The translations under genes and the position numbers were made by a program. The notes beneath the pieces are model-generated. The model was not told the DNA's origin and did no database searches. It saw only the letters and a program-made list of their open reading frames with translations. 64,000 nucleotides of DNA from Allobosea psychrotolerans (GTDB lineage Bacteria; Pseudomonadota; Alphaproteobacteria; Rhizobiales; Beijerinckiaceae): assembly GCF_002917105.1 (NCBI RefSeq), contig NZ_PQFZ01000016.1, positions 1-64,000 on the forward strand. Direction: 5' to 3'. Below are positions 34,638 to 40,982 of the stretch, piece by piece (positions within the stretch are counted from its first letter, which is position 1; every line of letters begins with the position of its first letter).

Positions 34638-34826
34638 CCTTCATCCGGTGTTTCGCGTCACCTTTGCCCGCAAGGGCCAAGCCCGACCATGACGAACTTC
34701 CGCTCCCGGATCGGCGCACTCCATGCGCCCGCGCTATCCACAAGCAAGCCCGAACTCCCTCGCATTCGAGCGATCCGCTTCACGCCATTTCAACACCCAT
34801 GAACGTGGTTTGCCGGCCCGGCTTGG

Positions 34827-34841
34827 TTAATTTTACCTTGT
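34827..34841. promoter_or_regulatory. TTAA half-site upstream of the secreted repeat protein
   Basis: TTAA (34827-34830) is followed seven bases later by TTGT (34838-34841), in an AT-rich stretch about 100 bases before the start codon. This is at best half of a CtrA box; it more surely marks the promoter region. Confidence 0.25.
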
Positions 34842-34932
34842 TTGAGCGTTTACCTTGCGTTCATCACGCCGCGCAGGCTTTCTGATCCCACAAGCGGCAC
34901 GGTGATGCCGCAGGGCTGGTGGGTTCGGACAG

Positions 34933-35541
34933 ATGCGTCAGGTTTTCGTCACTTCGGCATTCAGCGCGCTTCTGCTGCTTGGCGCGCAAGCCGCCCAGGC
35001 GGGCGATTGCGCCGGCTACTCCTGCCGCCCGGCACCCTCCTGCCGCGGTTCGGCCTGCTACAACCTCGTGCAGACGCCGCCGGTCTACGACACGGTCAGC
35101 GAGAGCTATCTCATCCGCCCGGAACAGACCCAGTCCCGCGTCATCCCGGCGCAGTACGACTACGTCACCGAGACGGTGATGATCGCACCGCCCCGGCAGA
35201 TTCCGCATCATCGCCCGGCGCAATATTCGAGCGTCTCCGAGAAGGTGATGATCTCGCCCGCCAGCAGGCGCTGGGAAGTGACCCGCGACGCCTATGGCAA
35301 CACCACGGGCTGCTGGGTCGAGGTTCCCGCGCAGTATGGCTACCAGCAGCGCACCGTCGAGGTCGCGCCCGCCACCGTCGATTACGAGACCATCCCCGCC
35401 GTCTACACCCAGCGCCAGCGCAAGGTGATGGTGCGGCCGACGCAGGTCGTCCATGAGACGCGGCCCGCGCAATACGCCACCCGCCAGCGCAACGTCCTCG
35501 TGAGCCCCGGCTCGCAGCGCTGGGAGCGCGCCGGCTACTGA
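34933..35541 (+). CDS. Secreted protein with PAxY-type repeats
   Basis: I do not recognise the family. The 202-residue protein has a signal peptide (VTSAFSALLLLGAQAAQA, cut before GDCAGYSC), a short Cys-rich segment, then six copies of a unit of about 25 residues that begins with P-x-x-Y: TPPVYDTVSE, PAQYDYVTET, PAQYSSVSEK, PAQYGYQQRT, PAVYTQRQRK and PAQYATRQRN. Each unit continues with a valine-rich strand of the form V-x-V-x-P. Units 3 and 6 end with almost the same block (SPASRRWE, SPGSQRWE), so the protein is a duplicated set of three. A periplasmic or surface beta-rich structure is likely. A strong terminator follows. Confidence 0.8.
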   Translation: MRQVFVTSAFSALLLLGAQAAQAGDCAGYSCRPAPSCRGSACYNLVQTPPVYDTVSESYLIRPEQTQSRVIPAQYDYVTETVMIAPPRQIPHHRPAQYSSVSEKVMISPASRRWEVTRDAYGNTTGCWVEVPAQYGYQQRTVEVAPATVDYETIPAVYTQRQRKVMVRPTQVVHETRPAQYATRQRNVLVSPGSQRWERAGY

Positions 35542-35593
35542 GTTTTTTAGGTTCTAGGTAGACTTCTTCATCACGGAAAAGACCACTTCAAAG

Positions 35594-35620
35594 CCCCGGC
35601 TCCGGCCGGGGTCTTTTTTT
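35594..35620 (+). terminator. Rho-independent terminator of the secreted repeat protein gene
   Basis: CCCCGGC (35594-35600), four-base loop, GCCGGGG (35605-35611), then TCTTTTTTT. It lies about 50 bases past the stop codon. Confidence 0.9.
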
Positions 35621-35707
35621 GCGGACGATGCCCTGAGCGGGAGCGCTGCGCTGCTGCATGGTGATCTGCTGGAGCTGGAGCAAGGCGCTTGATGCTCGGA
35701 ACCGCGC

Positions 35708-35817
35708 CGTCATCCCGGCCGTAGCGAAGCGGAGCGCCGGGATCCATCATAGGGCGCCGTCGATGCCCTATGATGGATCCCGGATCTGCGCGGCTTTGCC
35801 GCTTGTCCGGGATGACG
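35708..35817. repeat. CGTCATCCCGG dispersed palindrome
   Basis: Outer arms CGTCATCCCGG and CCGGGATGACG; inside, a perfect inner pair GGGATCCATCATAGGGC and GCCCTATGATGGATCCC flanks the centre; after that a CGCGGCTTTGCCGC hairpin. It sits between two terminators in the gap 35542-35951, which holds no gene. Confidence 0.85.
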
Positions 35818-35852
35818 CGGTGTTTCCGAGCGTAGGCAGCAGCCCTGAACGC

Positions 35853-35880
35853 AAAAAAGGCGCCGCGGTCGCAGCGCCTT
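35853..35880 (-). terminator. Rho-independent terminator of the infA-side transcript
   Basis: On the minus strand AAGGCGC, a ten-base loop and GCGCCTT run into six T residues. It lies 70 bases past the stop of the small membrane protein gene and closes the leftward transcript. Confidence 0.8.
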
Positions 35881-35951
35881 CCGGATAGCTTCAGTGGTCT
35901 TGGGTTCCGGGGCTCTTCAGCTCTCGCGAAGCCCGGATCAATGATGCCCGC

Positions 35952-36221
35952 TCAGCCAAGCCCGCCATTGAGCAGGGCCAGCACGCCGACACCGACCACG
36001 AAGGCCAGCATGCGGGCGGGCATGGCGATCAGGCTTCCCGGCGAGCTCCTGGTCGCGAGGCCGACGCCGAGCTCGACGACGCCCAAGCCCAGCAGCACCA
36101 GGACGAAAGGCGGGAGCGGCGAGGACGCTCCGACCCAGCCCGCCTTGGCAGCGAATGCGACGATGGCGCCGAGCGCCGCGCCGAGAGCGATGAAGACGAA
36201 CTCGACCCGCGTGAAGCGCAT
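35952..36221 (-). CDS. Small membrane protein
   Basis: I do not recognise this 89-residue protein. It has three hydrophobic segments: VFIALGAALGAIVAFAAKAG, FVLVLLGLGVVELGVGLA and MLAFVVGVGVLALLNGG. It begins nine bases after the infA stop, so it is translated from the infA transcript. Its role next to a translation factor is unknown; the link may be only positional. Confidence 0.75.
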   Translation of the reverse strand: MRFTRVEFVFIALGAALGAIVAFAAKAGWVGASSPLPPFVLVLLGLGVVELGVGLATRSSPGSLIAMPARMLAFVVGVGVLALLNGGLG

Positions 36222-36230
36222 CGTGCCCGT

Positions 36231-36503
36231 TCAGCGCCGACGGAAGTTCTGATTGCGCGGCGGAGCGCCCGGGCCGGGGCCGGCCGTCTTCTGGCGGAAG
36301 TTGATGCGGCCGCGATCGAGATCGTAAGGCGACATCTCGACCACGACGCGGTCGCCCGCGATGGTGCGGATGCGGTTCTTCTTCATCTTGCCGGCCGCAT
36401 AAGCCAGGATCACGTGTTCGTTGTCGAGCTTCACCCGATAATTGCCGTCGGGCAGCACTTCGACCACCGTTCCGTCGAATTCGAGCAGTTCTTCTTTAGC
36501 CAT
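36231..36503 (-). CDS. infA: Translation initiation factor IF-1 with C-terminal extension
   Basis: IF-1 occupies the A site of the 30S subunit during initiation and can melt RNA structure. The S1-like OB fold is complete: GTVVEVLPDGNYRVKLDNEH, then KMKKNRIRTIAGDRV and SPYDLDRGRINFR. The core ends near residue 72, the full length of ordinary IF-1; here 18 extra residues, rich in Gly, Pro, Asn and Arg, follow (ending NQNFRRR). Some Hyphomicrobiales carry two infA genes, and this looks like the extended form. It follows the helicase by about 80 bases. Confidence 0.95.
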   Translation of the reverse strand: MAKEELLEFDGTVVEVLPDGNYRVKLDNEHVILAYAAGKMKKNRIRTIAGDRVVVEMSPYDLDRGRINFRQKTAGPGPGAPPRNQNFRRR

Positions 36504-36586
36504 ACTGTCGTCCTTCGTGTGCCCGTAGGCGCGGGGGTCATGGGCGGCCCGTCAGGCCGCCCCACCCTGCTCTGGCTGGTTGCGCG

Positions 36587-38113
36587 TCAGTTCGCGCGTC
36601 GCCGGGCGCCGTTGGTGCGTCGTTGATCTGTTCTTTGCTGCAAGAAAGCGACGCCGCCAAGCCCTTCCTTGGCGGAACCACCGTCTTTTCGCTGCGCAGG
36701 CTGTTCGCTGCGCTGCTGCGGCCGATCATTGCGCGGCGCATCAGGGCGAGCTGCATCGCTGCGCGGCTCCTGACGCTGGCCGGCATGGGCAGCGTTGCCC
36801 GCATGGGAAGGCTTGGCAGCATGGGCGGGCTTGGCGCCCTGGCGCTGGCCCGAGGGCCGGCCATGGTCGCGTCCGCCGCCGCCATTCTGTGCGCCGCGTC
36901 CGCCGCGACCCTGGTTCTGGGCCGGCTTCTTCGGCGTACGGCCGTCCCAATAGGGAACCTCGCCGATCGGGGTGATGGCGACGCGGGTCAGCTTCTCGAT
37001 CGCGGCGAGATCGCCGCGCTCTTCGGGCGTGCAAAAGGCGATCGCGACGCCCGACGCGCCGGCGCGCGCGGTGCGGCCGATGCGGTGAACATAGGTCTCG
37101 GCGACGTTAGGCAGGTCGAACTGAACGACATGGCTGATGCCATCGACGTCAATGCCGCGGGCGGCGATGTCGGTCGCGACCAGGATGCGCAATTCGCCGT
37201 CACGGAAGGAGCCGAGCGCGCGCTCGCGCTGGCCCTGGCTCTTGTTGCCATGGATCGCGGCCGACTTGATGCCCGAGATCTCGAGCTGGCGGACGACCTT
37301 GTCGGCGCCGTGCTTGGTGCGGGTGAAGACGATAGCGCGCTCCATCTCGGGAACGCTCAGGGTCTTGGCCAGCAGCGTCGGCTTCTCGCCGGGGCTGATG
37401 AAGATGACGCGCTGGTCGATCTTCTCGGCGGTGGTCGCGACAGGCGCGACCGAGACCTCGACGGGATCGGTCAGATAGGCCGAGGCGATCTCGCGGATCG
37501 GCTTGGGCATGGTCGCCGAGAACAGCAGCGTCTGGCGCTTCTTGGGGATCAGCGTGGCGATCCGGCGCAGCGCATGGACGAAGCCGAGATCGAGCATCTG
37601 GTCGGCCTCGTCGAGGACGAGATATTCGATCTCGCGCAGCGAGACGGCGCGCTGATCGACGAGGTCGAGCAGGCGGCCGGGCGTCGCGACGAGGATGTCG
37701 ACATGCTGGCCGAGCGCGCGGATCTGCTTGCCGACGGGCACGCCGCCGAAGACGACGGTCGACTTGATCGTGGTGAACTGGGCATAGGCGCGGATCGAGG
37801 TCTCGATCTGGGCTGCGAGCTCACGGGTCGGCGACAGGATCAGCGCGCGCACCGAGCGCGTCTCCATGCGACGCGGCTGGTTGAGCAGGCGGTGGATCAG
37901 CGGAAGCGCGAAGGCTGCCGTCTTGCCTGTGCCGGTCTGGGCGGCGCCGAGAAGGTCGCGGCCCTCGAGAATGCGGGGAATCGCCTGCGCCTGGATCGGC
38001 GTGGGCGTGGTGTAACCTTCGGAGGCGAGCGCCTTGAGAAGCTGCTCGGCCAGGCCGAGGTCGGTGAATTGAGTCAAAATAGGTCTTTCCGGACGCCGCG
38101 ACGCAAGGGGCAC
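36587..38113 (-). CDS. rhlE: DEAD-box RNA helicase, RhlE type, with RG/H-rich tail
   Basis: The ATP-dependent helicase unwinds short RNA duplexes, in ribosome assembly or at low temperature. All motifs are present: Q motif PTPIQAQAIP, Walker A AAQTGTGKTAAF, PTRELAAQ, TPGRLLDL, DEAD in VLDEADQMLDLG, SAT in LFSATMPKP, and HRIGRTARAG. From about residue 400 the tail is low-complexity: glycine-arginine then repeated Lys-Pro-Ala-His. RhlE tails of this kind bind RNA. The open frame begins at GTG 38113; TTG at 38077 (residues LTQFTDLGLAE) is closer to family N-termini and may be the true start. Lies between cspA and infA. Confidence 0.93.
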   Translation of the reverse strand: MPLASRRPERPILTQFTDLGLAEQLLKALASEGYTTPTPIQAQAIPRILEGRDLLGAAQTGTGKTAAFALPLIHRLLNQPRRMETRSVRALILSPTRELAAQIETSIRAYAQFTTIKSTVVFGGVPVGKQIRALGQHVDILVATPGRLLDLVDQRAVSLREIEYLVLDEADQMLDLGFVHALRRIATLIPKKRQTLLFSATMPKPIREIASAYLTDPVEVSVAPVATTAEKIDQRVIFISPGEKPTLLAKTLSVPEMERAIVFTRTKHGADKVVRQLEISGIKSAAIHGNKSQGQRERALGSFRDGELRILVATDIAARGIDVDGISHVVQFDLPNVAETYVHRIGRTARAGASGVAIAFCTPEERGDLAAIEKLTRVAITPIGEVPYWDGRTPKKPAQNQGRGGRGAQNGGGGRDHGRPSGQRQGAKPAHAAKPSHAGNAAHAGQRQEPRSDAARPDAPRNDRPQQRSEQPAQRKDGGSAKEGLGGVAFLQQRTDQRRTNGARRRAN

Positions 38114-38229
38114 ATGTGGGTGTCGGCTGTGCCGCCGGATTGCGTCCGGCCTTGAATATTGGATCGTTCCTGCCGGCGAACCGCTAAGCCACAGCGCCGG
38201 AAGGGGTCTTTTAGGGTGTCTTTGGAAAG

Positions 38230-38258
38230 CCGGGCGGGCGCGAGACGCGCCTGCCCGG
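38230..38258 (-). terminator. Hairpin after cspA, probable terminator
   Basis: CCGGGC-G-GGCGCG and CGCGCC-T-GCCCGG pair with one mismatch around a four-base loop (AGA plus the next base). On the minus strand it lies just past the cspA stop and is followed by CTTTCC, a weak T-run. It could reduce rather than block read-through into the helicase gene. Confidence 0.5.
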
Positions 38259-38274
38259 TCTATGGTGGTCAGTC

Positions 38275-38484
38275 TCAGGCGACGGCGAGGTTGCCGGCCG
38301 AGGACTTGCCGGTCTTGCGATCGGCGATCAGCTCGTAGGACACGACCTGACCTTCGACCAGCTCGCGCAGGCCGGCCCGCTCGACAGCGGAGATGTGGAC
38401 GAAGATGTCCTGTCCGCCGTTCTCAGGGGTGATGAAGCCATAGCCCTTGGTGGTGTTGAACCACTTGACGGTGCCCTTATCCAT
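38275..38484 (-). CDS. cspA: Cold-shock protein (CspA family)
   Basis: A 69-residue nucleic-acid chaperone that binds single-stranded RNA and DNA. The RNP1 and RNP2 motifs are clear (KGYGFITPE and DIFVHISAVE), with KWFNTTKG at the N-terminus. The ATG is at 38484 with AAGGA upstream. The 289-base region upstream of it has no gene and probably holds a long leader, as in many cspA genes. Confidence 0.96.
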   Translation of the reverse strand: MDKGTVKWFNTTKGYGFITPENGGQDIFVHISAVERAGLRELVEGQVVSYELIADRKTGKSSAGNLAVA

Positions 38485-38667
38485 GGAAGGTAGTCCTTAC
38501 GTTTCAGATCCGCGTATTCAATGAGGCCCAAAGCTCGACGCGCGGACGCCTCGCTCCGGTCTTGTAGTCGATGTGTGGTGGATCTGAATCGTGCCCGCCG
38601 ACCGGGCCAAGCCCGCGCGGAGGATTGGCCAGAACCCGGCCGCATCTCGTCTTACGTGGGTTGGGCT

Positions 38668-38699
38668 AGCATAATTTGCAAGCCGGGTCCAGCGTTCAA
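38668..38699 (-). promoter_or_regulatory. Possible cspA promoter region
   Basis: On the minus strand TTGAAC (38694-38699) and TATGCT (38668-38673) lie about 185 bases before the cspA start. The spacing of 20 is longer than the usual 17, so the call is weak; it would give a leader of roughly 175 bases. Confidence 0.25.
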
Positions 38700-38773
38700 C
38701 TCTGGGTGGAAGACGGAAGCAGGGAGCGACCACCGGCCCTCCCCGCTCCGCCGAGCAGCGGCGGGAACCGGCG

Positions 38774-39490
38774 TCAGCGCGGGTCCGCTCCCGCAAGCTC
38801 CGCAATAAGGGCGGCCAAACCGCCGAGATCGGCGAGCTTGCCGTAGCGGGCCTGCCCTTGCGGCTCCTGCGCGTGCTCCAGCGCCCAGGTCAGATCATGG
38901 GGCACATGCACAGCCCAGGCTCCGGCCTCAAGCGCCGGCCAGATGTCCGACTTCAGGGAGTTGCCGACCATCATCGCCTGCTCGGCGCCATCGCCATGGC
39001 GCGCGAAGATCCGCTGATAGGTCGCGGCCGTCTTGTCGCTGACGATCTCGACCGCGTCGAAGAAGTCGCCGAGGCCCGATTGGGCGAGCTTGCGCTCCTG
39101 GTCGAAGAGATCGCCCTTGGTGATCAGCACGAGCTTGTACTCGTCGGAGAGCACCTCGAGCGTCTCGCGCGCATGCGGCAGCGTCTCGACGGGATGGGCC
39201 GCCATCTCGCGGCCGGCCGCCAGGATCTCGCCGATGACCGTCGCCGGGACCTGGCCTCTGGTGACCTCGATCGCGGTCTCGATCATCGAGAGCACGAAGC
39301 CCTTGATACCGAAGCCGTAGAAGGCGAGGTTGCGGCGCTCCGCCTCCAGCAGCCGGCCGGAAATCTCGGCCGCCTCGCCATGCTCGCCGAGCAGCGCGAC
39401 GAAGCGCGCCTCGGTCAGCTTGAAGAACTGCTCGTTCTGCCAGAGCGTATCGTCGGCATCGAAGCCGATAGTGGTGAGACTGCGTTGCAT
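38774..39490 (-). CDS. HAD-family hydrolase
   Basis: A 238-residue haloacid dehalogenase-type phosphatase. The catalytic motif I is GFDADDTLWQNE (first Asp nucleophile), motif II is VLITKG, and motif IV lies in MMVGNSLKSDIWPAL. A helical cap sits between motifs I and II. The substrate is unknown. It starts four bases after the ArsR gene, so the two form an operon. Confidence 0.9.
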   Translation of the reverse strand: MQRSLTTIGFDADDTLWQNEQFFKLTEARFVALLGEHGEAAEISGRLLEAERRNLAFYGFGIKGFVLSMIETAIEVTRGQVPATVIGEILAAGREMAAHPVETLPHARETLEVLSDEYKLVLITKGDLFDQERKLAQSGLGDFFDAVEIVSDKTAATYQRIFARHGDGAEQAMMVGNSLKSDIWPALEAGAWAVHVPHDLTWALEHAQEPQGQARYGKLADLGGLAALIAELAGADPR

Positions 39491-39494
39491 GGTC

Positions 39495-39842
39495 TCACGA
39501 TACCGGCTCGGCTTCGACGAGCCCAGAGGCTGCGGCGGCTTCCGCCATCAAAAGATCGACCAGCCCGGGAAAGCGCTGCTGCAATTCGGCAAGACGCAGC
39601 GCGTTCGTGCGGCTGTTGCCGAGATCGACCTGGCGGATCAGGCCCGATTCCCGCAGCACGCGAAAATGATGCGTGCGCGTCGCCTTCGTCACCGGCAGGT
39701 CGAAGGAGCTGCAATGGCGGATCGTATCCGGCCGGGCCGCGAGCGCGAGCACGACCTTGCGGCGGATCGGGTCGGCGAGCGCGGCGAAGATCGCCCCGAT
39801 CTCCATTTCCTCCAGCGCGGGATGGCCGCTGTCGTCAGGCAT
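39495..39842 (-). CDS. ArsR-family transcriptional regulator
   Basis: A 115-residue winged-helix regulator. The recognition region is FDLPVTKATRTHHFRVLRESGLI, preceded by IFAALADPIRRKVVLALA, the usual ArsR beginning. No metal-binding CxC motif is present, so it may sense something other than metals. It is divergent from the quinone oxidoreductase gene with a dyad between them, and is co-transcribed with the HAD gene. ATG 39842 is used. Confidence 0.9.
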   Translation of the reverse strand: MPDDSGHPALEEMEIGAIFAALADPIRRKVVLALAARPDTIRHCSSFDLPVTKATRTHHFRVLRESGLIRQVDLGNSRTNALRLAELQQRFPGLVDLLMAEAAAASGLVEAEPVS

Positions 39843-39924
39843 CAACTCGCTCCAGGCATGACTTGTTCAAAGCGCATCTCGCCTCAGGTACGTCTTGCAT
39901 CATACCTTAATCCATGCGTCATTG

Positions 39925-39943
39925 CGCTCCTATCATTGGAGCG
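39925..39943. promoter_or_regulatory. Dyad in ArsR/qor gap, possible operator
   Basis: CGCTCC (39925-39930) and GGAGCG (39938-39943) around seven bases, nine bases before the qor start. Position suits a repressor site of the divergent ArsR protein; binding is inferred. Confidence 0.4.
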
Positions 39944-39951
39944 ATCGCCGC

Positions 39952-40932
39952 ATGACCACAAGACGCGCCGCCATCATCAGCGAATTCGGGCCGCCGGACG
40001 TCCTGTCCGTCGAGGTGCAAACGCTGCCGCCGCCGGCGCAAGGCGAGGTCCGCCTGCGCCAGACGGCGATCGGCTTCAATTTCATCGACATCTACCAGCG
40101 CAAGGGCATCTATCCGCTGCCGCTGCCGACCGGCCTCGGCTTCGAGGCAGCCGGCGTGGTCGAGGCGCTCGGCCCCGACGTCACCGGCATCAAGCCCGGC
40201 GACCGGGTCGCCTATATCAATGCCGGCGTCGGCGCCTACAGCGACCGGCGCAACGTGCCGGCCGACAAGCTGGTCGCTCTGCCCGACACGGTCAGCGACG
40301 AAGCGGCGGCAACCCTGCTGTTCAAGGGGCTGACCGCCCAGTACCTGCTGCGCAAGACCCATGCGGTCCAGCCAGGCGACCTGCTGCTGGTCCATTCCGC
40401 CGCCGGCGGCGTCGGCCAGATCCTGACGCGCTGGGCGAGCGCGCTCGGCGCGACCGTGATCGGCACGACCGGCTCGCCGGAGAAGCGCGAGGCGGCGCTG
40501 GCCGCCGGATGCAGCGCCGTCATCGACCTGACCGATCCGGCCTGGCCCACCGCCTTTCTCGCGGCAACAGGCGGGCGCAAGGCCAGGGTGGTCTACGACG
40601 CGGTCGGCAAGGACACCCTGCTGCAGTCGCTCGACTGCGCCGCGCCCTTCGGCCTCGTCGTCAGCTATGGCGCAGCCTCGGGCAAGGCTCCCGCGATCGA
40701 CCCGGAACTGCTCAACAAGAAGGGCTGCCTGTTCCTGACCCGGCCCTCGATCTTTCCGCACAATGCCGATGCCGCAAGCTTCCGCGCCAATGCTGCCGAC
40801 CTGTTCGACGCCATCGCCAAGGGCCATGTGCGGGTCGATATCGGTGCACGCTTCACCCTGGACGAGATCGCGGGGGTCCATGAGGCGGCCGAAGCCCGCG
40901 GCGTGAAGGGCGCGATCCTGATCACGCCGTAG
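39952..40932 (+). CDS. qor: NADPH:quinone oxidoreductase (zinc-free MDR)
   Basis: A 326-residue quinone oxidoreductase that reduces quinones with NADPH. It has the QOR N-terminal pattern GFNFIDIYQRKGIYPLPLPTGL and the NADPH loop LVHSAAGGVGQILTRWASALG, with no zinc ligands. The ATG is 39952. The ArsR gene is divergent and a hairpin follows the stop. Confidence 0.93.
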   Translation: MTTRRAAIISEFGPPDVLSVEVQTLPPPAQGEVRLRQTAIGFNFIDIYQRKGIYPLPLPTGLGFEAAGVVEALGPDVTGIKPGDRVAYINAGVGAYSDRRNVPADKLVALPDTVSDEAAATLLFKGLTAQYLLRKTHAVQPGDLLLVHSAAGGVGQILTRWASALGATVIGTTGSPEKREAALAAGCSAVIDLTDPAWPTAFLAATGGRKARVVYDAVGKDTLLQSLDCAAPFGLVVSYGAASGKAPAIDPELLNKKGCLFLTRPSIFPHNADAASFRANAADLFDAIAKGHVRVDIGARFTLDEIAGVHEAAEARGVKGAILITP

Positions 40933-40949
40933 CAGGGAAAGATGAAGCC

Positions 40950-40971
40950 GGGGCCGGCTCAAGCCGGCCCC
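40950..40971. terminator. Bidirectional hairpin between convergent qor and ppdK
   Basis: GGGGCCGGCT and AGCCGGCCCC pair perfectly over ten bases with a two-base spacer, between two convergent stops 50 bases apart. There is no T-run on the qor side except GTGCGTTCTT, so termination is plausible, not certain. Confidence 0.6.
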
Positions 40972-40982
40972 GTGCGTTCTTC

